Counted from the first letter of the stretch, positions 8,984 through 18,430 are shown. The stretch: 64,000 nucleotides of DNA from Thiodiazotropha sp040793985 (GCA_040793985.1 JBFNJI010000003.1:558001-622000); one strand, 5' to 3'. Made by a program: numbers and translations. Notes: generated by a model from the letters alone, not told the origin.

Positions 8984-10177
8984 ATGTCTGTTTTCAAGTC
9001 ATATATTGAACATCTCGGTAAGAATTTCCAAATCTACTCGATGCAGGAGGTTGACGATCTCCTGTCCGCAGACGAGCATCCGGGCTATATGCGTAAGCAC
9101 CGTGCCGGCCTACTGCTTGAACGCATACGCTTTGTCGCTTCGTTACTTGCTGTATTGGTCCCGCTATGGTTGATCATCGACTATTTGCTATTGCCTCTCG
9201 AGCAGTTTTGGCCGATTCTCGTGATCAGGTTGCTGTCGACTGCCCACTTCATCTACCTCGCACGCTATCAGACAACAGAGACATCGCTTAAGTCAGGCCT
9301 GCTGTTGCTGGCAGGAATGTTGATAAACCTTCCGCTGACTTTCCTTGCATCGGCACACTACCTGGCCATGGTACCGCCCGATGCCATTTACAATCTACCT
9401 GTGCAGCTCTATACGCTGTTGCCCTATATCTCGGTTGCAATTCTAGGACTGTTTCCCTTGACCCTCTTGGAGTGCGCTTCGTTGGCTTTAATGCTGGCGA
9501 TGGTGACGATGACAAGCTGGGGTTACCACACCACGCTTCCTGCGTTGGAGATGTTACCAACCCTTTGGCTGCTGATTATCATTCTCGGGGTTGTGCTATT
9601 CACTTCGACGATTCAACTGCAGTATATGATTACCATGGTTAAACGCGCGGATCATGATCCCGTGACCGGTGCGCAAACCCGTAAGTCCGGGTTGCAGAGT
9701 CTGGCAAAGGCATTGCAACAGGCAAAGCTGCACAATGAGTATCTCAGTGTTGCGCTTGTCGATCTCGATAATGTGCAAGAGATCATCACCGAGTTCGACT
9801 ACGGGACATATGATCATGTTGTCCAGGAAGCTGCGGATATACTCTTTGACGATCTGCGTCACAACGATATGCTGATCCACTGGGCAGAAAAGGTTTTTAT
9901 GTTGATTCTGCCTGGCACCGATTGTGAAGGGGCGAAAATTATTGTGCAGCGAATTCTCAGCGAGGGCCTCGGCAATCTGCCCGATGGCCGCCCGGTAACC
10001 GCTAGCATCGGGGTATGTGAGCAATCGGTGGATGAAGTCGAGGACCTGTCCGCCCTGCTGGAAACGGTCGATAGTCGCAGAAACGAGGCAAAACGCCAGG
10101 GGAAGGATCGCTCGATTCTCTGTGGAAATGAGTCGGGTACACCAAGTGCACCCGACAGTTCCCTTGACAGTGTCTGA
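8984..10177 (+). CDS. Membrane protein with a degenerate GGDEF domain
   Basis: 397 residues when started at the ATG MSVFKSYIEHLGKNF; the longer frame from 8903 adds an unlikely N-terminus. About five or six hydrophobic segments span residues 45-215. A GGDEF-fold domain follows from DHDPVTGAQTRKSGL, with the conserved VALVDLDNVQEI strand and TASIGVCEQ near the end. The signature loop is not GGDEF but HWAEKV (near residue 300), so the active-site glycines are lost and diguanylate cyclase activity is unlikely. It may act as a structural or nucleotide-sensing receptor. The closest intact relatives are MASE-type GGDEF proteins. Confidence 0.82.
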   Translation: MSVFKSYIEHLGKNFQIYSMQEVDDLLSADEHPGYMRKHRAGLLLERIRFVASLLAVLVPLWLIIDYLLLPLEQFWPILVIRLLSTAHFIYLARYQTTETSLKSGLLLLAGMLINLPLTFLASAHYLAMVPPDAIYNLPVQLYTLLPYISVAILGLFPLTLLECASLALMLAMVTMTSWGYHTTLPALEMLPTLWLLIIILGVVLFTSTIQLQYMITMVKRADHDPVTGAQTRKSGLQSLAKALQQAKLHNEYLSVALVDLDNVQEIITEFDYGTYDHVVQEAADILFDDLRHNDMLIHWAEKVFMLILPGTDCEGAKIIVQRILSEGLGNLPDGRPVTASIGVCEQSVDEVEDLSALLETVDSRRNEAKRQGKDRSILCGNESGTPSAPDSSLDSV

Positions 10178-10198
10178 TTAACCTGTCCTGTGGCTGGA

Positions 10199-10339
10199 CT
10201 AGTGAAGCTTCAGGAACTCCGGGATGAGCCATGGATCACCGGCCACGACGGTCAGATGGTTGATAAACAGTAATATAAACCCCATAAACAGCAGGGCATA
10301 GCCTGTCAGTCGCTGGATCTCCGCTACGGCCACTGTCAT
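10199..10339 (-). CDS. Small single-pass membrane protein (46 residues)
   Basis: A 46-codon ORF starting MTVAVAEIQRLTGYALLFMG and ending IPEFLKLH before TAG. GAGGAG sits about 6 bases before the ATG. Residues 13-33 form one hydrophobic helix, so it should be an inner-membrane miniprotein. It lies 135 bases downstream of argA on the same strand, with no obvious terminator between, so it could be the last cistron of argE-argA. The family is not recognised. Coding is supported by the ribosome site and the coherent helix. Confidence 0.6.
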   Translation of the reverse strand: MTVAVAEIQRLTGYALLFMGFILLFINHLTVVAGDPWLIPEFLKLH

Positions 10340-10473
10340 GGTGATCTCCTCTTCGGTTTGGATGTTGAGATCAAGGTATAGCAGCAGATCTTTTGGAATA
10401 ACAGAGCATTTTAGTAAGGAAATAGGGCGGGCGGCCCGTTGATGTTGGAAACAGGCCTGGTCCTGTGGCTGGT

Positions 10474-11802
10474 TCAGAGCCTTTTGATAAAAACCTTGGC
10501 GTTTCGGCGGTAGTTGTAGAGCAGCCGTTTACGCATCGGCAGATCCTTCAGGTCGGCTTGTATGAAGCCGCGTTCCCTAAACCAGTGAGCCGTCTGAGTG
10601 GTCAAGATGAACAGCTGGTCTATGGCCTGCTGCCGAGCCTTCGTCTCCATATGGGCAAGTAGCTGGTCACCCCGGTCGCTGCCCCTGTAGTCGGGGTGGA
10701 CAACGACACAGGCCAGCTCAGCCATCGACTCCTTCGGATAGGCATAGAGGGCAGCGCAGGCGATCACCATGCCATCCCGCTCCATCAGGGTGAATCCGTC
10801 GATCTCGGTCTCCAGTGCCTCGCGGGAACGGCGTACCAAAACCCCTGTTTCCTCCAGGGGTTCGATCAGCTCGAGCAGCCCACCCACATCGTCGATACGG
10901 GCGGTGCGGGTCTCTTCGTAAGGCTCCGCGGTGATCAGGGTTCCAATGCCGTCCCGGGTGAAGAGTTCCCTCAGCAGTGCGCCGTCGAGGGAGCGGTCGA
11001 CGATATGAATCCGTTTCACCCCCCTGCGGCAGGCGATAACGGCAGCCTTGAGATGGTGCCTGATGTCTTCAGGCAATTTCTTGCGCCGCTTCAGTAGTTC
11101 GTCCACCTCTTTGGGTACTATGTTGGTGATCAACCTGTTGCGAGAGTCTGTAACGCCTTTGGCTTCCACCAGAGAGATCAGCTTTTCGGCACCCAGGGCT
11201 ACGGCAACCGATGCAGCGACATCGGCGGCACTGAGATTGAATACCTCTCCCGTGGGTGAGTAGCCCAACGGCGGTACGATGGCGATGGCTCCCGATTCCA
11301 GGCGTTGTTCCAGTCCCGTCGCGTCCACCCGGCGCACTTCACCGGTGTGACAGAAGTCGAGACCGTTTCTGACCCCTATCGGTTTGGCGGTCACGAAGTT
11401 ACCCGATGCGGCGCGGATGCGTACCCCCGCCATGGGCGAGTTGGCCAGTCCCATCGATAGCAGGGCCTCTATCTCGACCCGTACTGAACCGGCAGCCTCC
11501 TTAACACAGGTCAACGCGGCATCGTCGGTGACCCTTAGGCCATCTGTATATTCCGTTTTTACCCCCCTGGTTTTGAGTCGTTCCTCGATTTGAGGGCGGG
11601 CGCCGTGGACCAATACCAGGCGGATCCCGAGGCCGTGCAGCAGGGCTATGTCATGCACCAGGTGGGCGAAACTCTCATCCTCCACGGCTTCACCACCGAA
11701 GGAGATGACAAAGGTGCGCCCTCGATGGGCATGGATATAGGGGGAAGAATCCCGAAACCAATCGACGAAGTTATCTGTGGCTCTGTTTGTGGGTTTGGTC
11801 AT
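10474..11802 (-). CDS. argA: N-acetylglutamate synthase
   Basis: 442 residues from the ATG at 11802 (MTKPTNRATDNFVDWFRD). A TTG nine codons upstream at 11829 would overlap argE by 10 bases and cannot be excluded. It acetylates glutamate with acetyl-CoA, the first step of arginine synthesis. The N-terminal amino-acid-kinase-like domain has FVISFGGEAVED near residue 27. The C-terminal GNAT domain (about 300-442) has ELACVVVHPDYRGSDRGDQLL, the acetyl-CoA binding loop. This two-domain layout is the bacterial ArgA type, usually feedback inhibited by arginine. It follows argE closely, consistent with an argE-argA operon. Confidence 0.96.
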   Translation of the reverse strand: MTKPTNRATDNFVDWFRDSSPYIHAHRGRTFVISFGGEAVEDESFAHLVHDIALLHGLGIRLVLVHGARPQIEERLKTRGVKTEYTDGLRVTDDAALTCVKEAAGSVRVEIEALLSMGLANSPMAGVRIRAASGNFVTAKPIGVRNGLDFCHTGEVRRVDATGLEQRLESGAIAIVPPLGYSPTGEVFNLSAADVAASVAVALGAEKLISLVEAKGVTDSRNRLITNIVPKEVDELLKRRKKLPEDIRHHLKAAVIACRRGVKRIHIVDRSLDGALLRELFTRDGIGTLITAEPYEETRTARIDDVGGLLELIEPLEETGVLVRRSREALETEIDGFTLMERDGMVIACAALYAYPKESMAELACVVVHPDYRGSDRGDQLLAHMETKARQQAIDQLFILTTQTAHWFRERGFIQADLKDLPMRKRLLYNYRRNAKVFIKRL

Positions 11803-11819
11803 ACTGTTTAACCCATTGT

Positions 11820-12965
11820 CTATAAACAAAATTGCCTGATCAGTGACTGTATCAGTTTGATCGCGGGTTGAATATGCTTGAGTGGTATATATTCATTCGG
11901 CTGATGGGCCTGCTCGATGCAGCCCGGTCCACAGATAACCGTCTCCATTCCCATGCTGTTGAGATAGGGGCCTTCGGTACCGAAGGCGACTGCGCCGGCT
12001 TCGGCTCCGGTGAGCCGTTCAACAGCCTTCACGATAGCTGCCTCCCTGGGTGTCTCCATTGCCGGGATGCCATCGAATACCGAGATCAGTTCCCACTTCA
12101 GACCTGAGTCCCGCAGGGATTCGCCAAGCCTATGCTTGAGTTCGCCCCGCAGATTCTCCAGTGACATCCCCGGCAGTGGTCGCAGGTCGAACTGCAGTTC
12201 GCACTGGCCGCATATTCGATTTGGATTGTCGCCACCGTGAATATGACCCAGGTTGAGTGTGGGAAACGCGACCTCAAAGGCAGGGTTCCGATAGCGCCGC
12301 TGCAAATCGCTGCGCCAGCGGATCACTTCGCCGAGTACGCTGTACATGCCATCCAGGGCGTTGATGCCGAGTGTGGGGTCGCTTGAGTGACCTGAGCGTC
12401 CGCTGAGGCGGATCGACTCCATGGAGATACCCTTGTGCATGTGCACCGGTTTCAGTCCGGTGGGTTCGCCGATCACCGCATGTCGTCCTAGCCGTCGGTG
12501 CAGTTCGGCGAGTGATTTTGCCCCGCACATCGTGCTCTCTTCATCTGCTGTGGCGATAATCACCAGGGGCTGTTTCAGCTGTTGCAGCGGGAGTTCGCGA
12601 AGTGCCTCGATGATGACTGCGAAAAAACCCTTCATGTCGGCACTGCCGATACCGTAGAAACGCTGATCACGCTCCTGCAGTTTCAGCGGATCGCTTTGCC
12701 ACTTCTCCTCGTCAAAAGGTACGGTATCGGTATGTCCTGAGAGTACCAGGCCATCATCTCCATGTCCGGCACTGGCTATAAGGTTGAACTTGTCTGTTTG
12801 ACCCGGAATGGGCACTACTTCGGTCTTGAATCCCAATGTATTGAACCAACCCTCCAGTTGTTCGATAACCTTCCCATTACTCATATCCCAGGCAGGATTG
12901 ACGCTGCTCACCGAAGCGGCGCCGATCAAGTCTGTTAACATCTCTTGCAGGGTCGGTGTTTTCAT
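11820..12965 (-). CDS. argE: Acetylornithine deacetylase
   Basis: 381 residues from the ATG at 12965 (MKTPTLQEMLTDLIGA); the 44-residue upstream extension lacks family similarity. M20 family zinc peptidase fold: LVLSGHTDTVPFD carries the first metal ligand, TADEESTMCGAK the catalytic Glu, and VIGEPTGLKPV follows. It removes acetate from N-acetylornithine to give ornithine. Having both ArgE and a bifunctional-free ArgA indicates the linear rather than the recycling arginine route. Its stop is 17 bases from the chosen argA start, so the two are probably cotranscribed. Confidence 0.95.
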   Translation of the reverse strand: MKTPTLQEMLTDLIGAASVSSVNPAWDMSNGKVIEQLEGWFNTLGFKTEVVPIPGQTDKFNLIASAGHGDDGLVLSGHTDTVPFDEEKWQSDPLKLQERDQRFYGIGSADMKGFFAVIIEALRELPLQQLKQPLVIIATADEESTMCGAKSLAELHRRLGRHAVIGEPTGLKPVHMHKGISMESIRLSGRSGHSSDPTLGINALDGMYSVLGEVIRWRSDLQRRYRNPAFEVAFPTLNLGHIHGGDNPNRICGQCELQFDLRPLPGMSLENLRGELKHRLGESLRDSGLKWELISVFDGIPAMETPREAAIVKAVERLTGAEAGAVAFGTEGPYLNSMGMETVICGPGCIEQAHQPNEYIPLKHIQPAIKLIQSLIRQFCL

Positions 12966-13233
12966 GGTTCTGATTCTGTGGCCATAGCCAGGATCTTGCA
13001 ACAGGGATTGGAAATAAACGGTGTTTACGGTCCCGAGAGTGCGCAGGCTGGCTGTGGTCTGATCGGCAAGCCGACAGGCAACGGCAGAAAAGAACACTCT
13101 GGCTCGGCCTGACTTGCAAAAATCGACTTCCTTTGCTTTTGTTATATCAAGGCACAGAAGGCAGTCCAGCTCCCTGCCGTTGTTTTTTTTGCAATCGCCA
13201 CTGCCGCTTTAATGTGACAAGAATACAACCGAT

Positions 13234-13641
13234 ATGCGTCTCTATATCAGACACCCTACCGACGTACCGATAGATTTCCAGATTGGCGGTCAAGCCTCCA
13301 CCAGCCGTGAAACATTGACCAATTACAGTGAAGGCGGGCTCTGCTTCATCTCTGAAGTGAAGATAGAGCCTGGTACCGAGATACACATTGCCATTCCCAT
13401 CACGCCGCCTCATTTTCATGCAACGGGCATAGTGGTTTGGTGCCATAAGGAGCACGACAGTTTTCTCATCGGGGTCAAGTTCACCGAAGAGGAGACGGCT
13501 TATGCGGTGCGCATGGTCGAGCAGCTCTGTTATATAGAGCACTACAAACAGAATATTAAACAGTCGGAGGGGAGAAGCCTCACGGGTGAAGAGGCGGCGT
13601 TGGAATGGATCGATAAATTTGCCGATGATTTCCCCACATAG
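13234..13641 (+). CDS. PilZ domain protein
   Basis: 135 residues. A single PilZ domain: RHPTDVPIDFQI at the N-terminus supplies the c-di-GMP-binding arginine region and NYSEGGLCF the (D/N)xSxxG motif, followed by a beta-barrel ending GVKFTEEE. The first motif has only one Arg (RLYIRHP), so binding affinity is uncertain. The C-terminal 40 residues are helical. With several GGDEF/EAL proteins in the window it is a plausible c-di-GMP effector. The next gene begins 17 bases downstream. Confidence 0.85.
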   Translation: MRLYIRHPTDVPIDFQIGGQASTSRETLTNYSEGGLCFISEVKIEPGTEIHIAIPITPPHFHATGIVVWCHKEHDSFLIGVKFTEEETAYAVRMVEQLCYIEHYKQNIKQSEGRSLTGEEAALEWIDKFADDFPT

Positions 13642-13657
13642 CGAATCTGCTTCTGAC

Positions 13658-14146
13658 ATGGCCAGACTAGGCACGGTAATTTTCATATTGCTTCTCGCTT
13701 TTCCACTGTCTGCCGGCGATATAGTCAGCTATAAACGCATCAGCCCCGACCTTGCCCATGAGCTGGTGAAAAATGCGGTGGAGGCATGCAGAAAGGAGGG
13801 CTATCAGGTGACAGCGGTGGTGGTAGCCGGGGATGGCGCCGAAGTTGCGCTGATGCGTGACCTACACGCCAGCAGGTTCACCATCCAGATTGCACGTGAA
13901 AAGGCGAATGCAGTGATCTTGTCGGGGATCGCTTCCGGTGCATTTCGAGACAACCGGCGCGATATCCAGCAAGAGATGAATCACGTGGCGGGTGTGTTGG
14001 TGCTCCAGGGTGGGTTGCCGATCGCCGCGGGCGGCTACCGGCTGGGGGCGATCGCCGTCAGCGGTGCGCCGGGTGGGGAGAGGGATGAAAAGTGTGCACA
14101 GGATGCGCTCGACAAGGTTCGGGATCGGCTTGAGTTTGCCGACTAG
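13658..14146 (+). CDS. Exported GlcG/HbpS family protein (haem-degrading domain, DUF336)
   Basis: 162 residues from ATG at 13658 (MARLGTVIFILLLAFPLSAG, a signal peptide). An ATG at 13625 is an alternative start. The mature part has the GlcG/HbpS pattern: LVKNAVEACRKEGYQVTAVVVAGDGAEVALMR, AREKANAV, then LPIAAGGYRLGAIAVSGAPGGERDEKCA near the end. Family members bind haem or small ligands and act as oligomers; the role here is unknown. It may be translated with the PilZ gene 17 bases upstream. Confidence 0.85.
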   Translation: MARLGTVIFILLLAFPLSAGDIVSYKRISPDLAHELVKNAVEACRKEGYQVTAVVVAGDGAEVALMRDLHASRFTIQIAREKANAVILSGIASGAFRDNRRDIQQEMNHVAGVLVLQGGLPIAAGGYRLGAIAVSGAPGGERDEKCAQDALDKVRDRLEFAD

Positions 14147-14175
14147 GCGCCAGCTCTCGCATGGCTGGCTGCAAT

Positions 14176-14493
14176 CTATTTCATGAACATGCCTGCCGCG
14201 AAGGAGGAGATGCTGAGGAGAAAGAAAATGACCGCTGAGGGTTTCCACATGGTGTAGTTCAGTGTCTGGGAATTTTTATTGTGCAGTGCAATAGCAAGGA
14301 TGCCGGCAACGAGAAAGATACCACCGGAAACATAGGCGATGACCTGCAGGTACTCAATCTTGACCCGGGTCGAGCCCTGAACCCCGCCACCGATGGTTTC
14401 AAATTTGTTGGCCAGCAGCGGTCCGCCAGAGAGGAGCCAAATTGCGAGCGTCAGCCCCAGGGATCTTAGATAGCGAATCGGTTCACGTGTCAC
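14176..14493 (-). CDS. Small hypothetical membrane protein (three helices)
   Basis: 105 residues from a GTG at 14493 with GGAG nine bases upstream; another GTG at 14508 is possible but has no ribosome site. Hydrophobic segments at about 12-28, 52-72 and 84-102, with a polar loop LANKFETIGGGVQGSTRVKIE between the first two. No family recognised. It is convergent with the GlcG-like gene. Confidence 0.6.
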   Translation of the reverse strand: MTREPIRYLRSLGLTLAIWLLSGGPLLANKFETIGGGVQGSTRVKIEYLQVIAYVSGGIFLVAGILAIALHNKNSQTLNYTMWKPSAVIFFLLSISSFAAGMFMK

Positions 14494-14798
14494 AGCGATA
14501 GTCTCCACTCATTGTCAGATTGATCACCAGTCACTATCGGTTGTCGGCACCAAATTGTATTTCTTCAGCCTTCCATTTGCCGGCCCTGCGGGTATGAAAG
14601 GCGTTGGGTCTCTCCCTGTCCATGGGACAATTGTCCTGTGTAGAGTGGAATACCTATTGGATGTGGGGCAACTCAAACACGTCCCGATGCTATTCTTTGG
14701 GGGCAGCTGCGGCTTTAATCTTCAAGGCCTGTCGGCTTGGTGTTAACAGGCCCTGGATGACTAATTTCTATCTACTCATGCAATGACAGAGGTGTGCT

Positions 14799-15182
14799 AT
14801 GTACAGTTTCAATACCCGCGTTGAAGGTGACGTCAAGCGTGTCGAGGCGCGGGTGGTGGAGGCTTTGAAAAGCGAAGGATTCGGCGTGCTGACCGAAATC
14901 GATGTCCAGGCGACGATGAAGGCCAAACTGGGTATCGACAAGCGCCCCTACAAGATATTGGGAGCATGTAACCCGCCGCTGGCTAATCAGGCTATAGACG
15001 CCGAGCCGGATATCGGTCTTCTGCTGCCGTGTAATGTCGTGGTGCGAGAGGATGAGGATGGCCTTGTGACGGTCGCCTTCATGGATCCGGTTGCGGTGTT
15101 GCAACTCGTGGAGGGGGAGAAGATCGCGCAGATGGCCAAGGAAGTAAGGGGACGGTTGGAGCGGGTGCGCGACGCGATTTGA
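14799..15182 (+). CDS. DUF302 domain protein
   Basis: 127 residues, cytosolic, with GAGG upstream. It matches the DUF302 pattern: an N-terminal helix VEARVVEALKSEGFGVLTEIDVQATMKAKLG, YKILGACNPPLANQAI, then LLLPCNVVVRE and VAFMDPVAVL. The ACNPP and LLPC motifs are hallmarks of this family, which occurs widely in sulfur-oxidising and other respiratory bacteria, function unknown. A second, exported DUF302 protein is at 53782. Single-gene unit. Confidence 0.9.
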   Translation: MYSFNTRVEGDVKRVEARVVEALKSEGFGVLTEIDVQATMKAKLGIDKRPYKILGACNPPLANQAIDAEPDIGLLLPCNVVVREDEDGLVTVAFMDPVAVLQLVEGEKIAQMAKEVRGRLERVRDAI

Positions 15183-15381
15183 GCAGGATCGGACCGGGTT
15201 CGCGTTAACGGAACTCGGTCTTCCCTTTCTTGCCGCGACCCAAAGATGTCACTCAGTACATCCATGGCGATAGGTGCGAAAAATGGACGAATAGACATAA
15301 AAACAAGAATATTTAGCATAGTTCATCCTGATATTCAGGCCAATAATAGCCTCCGTGTCTAATCGAATACGGAGAGAAACA

Positions 15382-15651
15382 ATGTCTGAAGTCGCTATCT
15401 ACACCAGGCCGAATTGCCCCTACTGCAGTCACGCAAAGGCGTTATTGGATTCGCGCCAAATTGCCTACAAGGAGCTGGATGTCACAAAGGATCCCGATCT
15501 ATTGACTGAGATGTTGCGTCGTACCGGCGGTCGAACCTTTCCCCAGATTGTAATAGGTGAACGCTCGGTGGGTGGTTATGACGATCTGCGGGCGCTGGAT
15601 GGTGAGGGACGGTTGAGAGCATTGCTGGAACCTCAACGCACTGCTTCGTAA
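15382..15651 (+). CDS. grxC: Glutaredoxin 3
   Basis: 89 residues from the ATG at 15382 (GAGAG upstream). Dithiol active site CPYC at residues 12-15 in YTRPNCPYCSHAKALL, cis-Pro in TFPQIVIG and the GGYDDL glutathione-binding loop, all standard for GrxC. It reduces disulfides, including ribonucleotide reductase, with glutathione in the cytosol. Length is typical. Confidence 0.95.
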   Translation: MSEVAIYTRPNCPYCSHAKALLDSRQIAYKELDVTKDPDLLTEMLRRTGGRTFPQIVIGERSVGGYDDLRALDGEGRLRALLEPQRTAS

Positions 15652-15822
15652 CAGAGGCGCACATGAGGTCTGGCGGACCCATTTCGGTTTATGGCGAATG
15701 CAGTGCTGGATACCGAAAACAGCCTTGACCTGACTGAAGTTTGGGTAGGCTAACCTCTGGTGATGAAACCGATATTTTGCCTGGGGGCATGGCCGGGAGG
15801 AGCCTGGACAAGCCCCTGTCTG

Positions 15823-16104
15823 TTAGGTGACAATGTCCACACCTTGCCAAAAGGCGACATGATCCTTGATCTTCTCCGCGGCAGCAGACGGTGAGGGGTA
15901 GTACCAGGCGGCATCACGGTTCTCGCTGTCGCGAACGATGATCGTGAGGTAGTTGGCTGTGCCTTTCCAGGAGCAGGTGGTGGTTGTCGCGCTGCGCCTG
16001 AAATATTCCCGGTGTAAGGAGGAGGGCGGGAAATAGTGATTGCCCTCGACGACCAAGGTTTCATCACTCTCCGCAACAATCACCCCGTTCCACACCGCTT
16101 TCAT
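15823..16104 (-). CDS. DUF427 domain protein
   Basis: 93 residues with a GGAGGG ribosome site. Pattern typical of DUF427: MKAVWNGVIVAESDETLVVEGNHYFP, CSWKGTANYLTI, then AAWYYPSPSAAAEKIKDHVAFW. The conserved CSWKG and YYPxP motifs are present. Function of the family is unknown; it is a small beta-rich cytosolic protein. It lies 57 bases downstream of the isochorismatase-like gene on the same strand and may be cotranscribed. Confidence 0.92.
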   Translation of the reverse strand: MKAVWNGVIVAESDETLVVEGNHYFPPSSLHREYFRRSATTTTCSWKGTANYLTIIVRDSENRDAAWYYPSPSAAAEKIKDHVAFWQGVDIVT

Positions 16105-16161
16105 CGATTCATCCCTCCTTATGTATAGAGTGTCGATCGGCGTCGGCGTTCACTCTTGCGG

Positions 16162-16836
16162 TCAGTTTAAATGCATTATATCTATCAGTTCATTGGAAGA
16201 AACGACCTGGCAATAGATCATGTTAATGATTTCCAACTCACGTGTATGAAGTTCTTCCGTTCCCGCGGCACAGCAATCATCGACGACAATGACATTGAAG
16301 CTTTCATCCGCCAGGCTCCTGACCGTGGAAGAGACACACTGATCGGTGAAAATTCCACAGACAACCACATTCTCAATACCCATGTTATGCAGCACCAATC
16401 GCAGGTTGGTGCCCGTCAGGGCGCTGTCGGTGGTCTTGGTCACCAGGATCTCGTTCGGCAATGGATTCAGCTCGGGAACAATCTGCGACTCTTCCGTATT
16501 GCGTGGCAGTAACAGGTAGTTCCATCCCGGTTTTTTCTGGCTGAGCGAGCGGTCGCGTCCATCCTCCAGCAGGCAGGCTATTCGGGCATGAAGCAGATCC
16601 ATGCCCTTGCGCCGGAAGCGTTGTTGCAGATCCCGGGTGTTGGGGATGACAATATCGTTCATACGCTGCCGGAAGGGTTCCCAGCGTTCGCGCTCATGCG
16701 GGTCATCCGCCGGTGCCATATAGGTGTTCTGGATGTCGATGGTCAACAGTGCAGTGGTCTGGTATGGGAGATCGAGATCCATAGGCTCGGGAGCGTTTTC
16801 GTAGTAGAAAGAACGATATGCCTGTTTCCAGTTCAT
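16162..16836 (-). CDS. Isochorismatase-like cysteine hydrolase
   Basis: 224 residues with an AGGAGG ribosome site. The fold's catalytic triad is visible: Asp34 in LLTIDIQNTYM, Lys134 in LVTKTTDSALTGT and Cys167 in GIFTDQCVSSTVR. Cis-peptide and helix positions also fit. Family members hydrolyse amides or isochorismate (nicotinamidase, biuret, ureidoacrylate or N-carbamoylsarcosine type); the substrate cannot be told. The longer linker between D and K and the lack of a metal-site DxH triad argue against nicotinamidase. The neighbour downstream is DUF427. Confidence 0.9.
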   Translation of the reverse strand: MNWKQAYRSFYYENAPEPMDLDLPYQTTALLTIDIQNTYMAPADDPHERERWEPFRQRMNDIVIPNTRDLQQRFRRKGMDLLHARIACLLEDGRDRSLSQKKPGWNYLLLPRNTEESQIVPELNPLPNEILVTKTTDSALTGTNLRLVLHNMGIENVVVCGIFTDQCVSSTVRSLADESFNVIVVDDCCAAGTEELHTRELEIINMIYCQVVSSNELIDIMHLN

Positions 16837-17107
16837 CTTTCCTCCTGGAATTCCGTAAAGATAGGGTTGAATGGTATGGGTGAGTCAATCTGTATTGAAC
16901 GGATTGTCAGGTCGGCTCACTCACGATTGTAGCGGATTGGATAGGATTATTAGTATCGTTTGGTGTAAATCTAATACATACTCGGCCCCATGTCTTGATG
17001 GGTGTTACATGAGGAAGGATGTTGGCTGTTTAACACAGGATCATGGACAGAAGAAAGGGGCGCGATGATGTTGCCATCCATGTGCAGGTGCGAAGGGAGT
17101 GGTATCC

Positions 17108-18430
17108 ATGGAAATTGACAACACACCGGTTTTCACCCTTACCTTGCTTATGCTCGGTTTGTCGGTTGTTGGCTGCAAAAAAAATGACAGGGAGGATCTG
17201 CCTGCCGCCTCAACGGATTGGAACCGGGATATAGTAATGACAAACCTGATTGTTGATCTCGATACGATGAGGGCAAGTGCGGACATTGTGCTAACGGGGT
17301 CCCTGATATCAACCGGGGCCTCCTTCGAGATTGGCGATTTGGCCGTCGAGAACGTAACTTCCAATGCGATGCAACTGCAATTCACCACCGAACAGGGGCG
17401 GCTCGATGTCGGTGTACCGCAATCTCACGAGGCCCAGACGCTGACTATCGAATACAGTTTCGGTATCCAGGATGATTTTAGCGGCCTGCTTCAAAGCGGA
17501 GCTACTTTTACCTGGCCGTATTTCTGCGGCAATCTCTTTCCCTGCAGATCCGGGCCTGCGGAGGGAAGCAGCTTCAGTCTGATGATTGAGGGTGTACCGG
17601 AAGGTGAGGTGGGTTTGTATCCGGATTCGATAACAGTGGACGCGCCAGCCTATATGCTGGGTTGGACTGTTGGCAAATACCACTATCTCGCGCTGAGTGA
17701 GACAAGTAATGGAACAGAGGTGGGCGTCTACTACCGAGAGGGTGAGGAGCAGGATGCAATCAGCGGCACCCAATACCTGAGAGATGTCTTCGACTGGTAC
17801 GAGCAGCGCTTTGGTGAATATGGTTTTGGTCAAAAGGTTGCAAGCGTCTCTGTGGATTGGGGGGATGCGGCCTTCGGTGGTATGGAGCACCACCCCTATT
17901 GGCATGTCGCCAGCGGCTCCTTGTCCGATCCGATCGTCCATGCCCACGAGGCGGCCCACGGTTGGTTTGGGAATGGGGTTCGTATCGGTTGCTGGGAGGA
18001 TTTCGTGCTCTCCGAAGGCATGGCATCCTATCTTGCGGCACGCTCTCTCGAAGAGGTCGCGGGGGAGGAGATTGGCAATCTGGTATGGAACTCCTACGAT
18101 AGTCAGCTCGTATCACTGGAAAACAGCAACCAGAACAAGATCGCATGGCCTCGGGGCTGTAACCAGATCGATATTCTTGAGGATGGACTTTTTGGCATCG
18201 CACCCTACATGAAAGGCGCCCTCTTTTTCAAACAGCTGGAATTCGTGCTGGGAACCAAGCTGTTCGACAGCTTGTTGAGAAATTTCTATCACACTAACAG
18301 AGGAAGAGCAGTGACTCTGCAGACACTGTTGACTTTTATAGAGGAAGGCAGCGACTACGCCCCCGCTCAATGTGCACAGGCATGGCTTAGAAGTGAAGTC
18401 CTGCCGCAGGACGAGGTATGTGTGTATTGA
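17108..18430 (+). CDS. M1-like zinc metallopeptidase lipoprotein
   Basis: 440 residues from the ATG at 17108, eight bases after GAAGGGAG. Lipobox LSVVGC puts the lipidated Cys at about residue 23. The catalytic zinc motif HEAAH is at 280-284 with the downstream glutamate in LSEGMAS (about 303). A GGMEHH motif some 20 residues before it stands where M1 aminopeptidases have GAMEN. The N-terminal 190 residues are beta-rich, as in M1. Probably an envelope-anchored aminopeptidase or glycyl-type peptidase; the substrate is unknown. Standalone gene. Confidence 0.85.
   Translation: MEIDNTPVFTLTLLMLGLSVVGCKKNDREDLPAASTDWNRDIVMTNLIVDLDTMRASADIVLTGSLISTGASFEIGDLAVENVTSNAMQLQFTTEQGRLDVGVPQSHEAQTLTIEYSFGIQDDFSGLLQSGATFTWPYFCGNLFPCRSGPAEGSSFSLMIEGVPEGEVGLYPDSITVDAPAYMLGWTVGKYHYLALSETSNGTEVGVYYREGEEQDAISGTQYLRDVFDWYEQRFGEYGFGQKVASVSVDWGDAAFGGMEHHPYWHVASGSLSDPIVHAHEAAHGWFGNGVRIGCWEDFVLSEGMASYLAARSLEEVAGEEIGNLVWNSYDSQLVSLENSNQNKIAWPRGCNQIDILEDGLFGIAPYMKGALFFKQLEFVLGTKLFDSLLRNFYHTNRGRAVTLQTLLTFIEEGSDYAPAQCAQAWLRSEVLPQDEVCVY

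Noticed and set aside
15187..15319. Frameshifted small gene on the minus strand (MLNILVFMSIRPFF ... GRGKKGKTEFR)
   Set aside because: Needs an assumed frameshift, has no ribosome site or recognised family; too weak to annotate.
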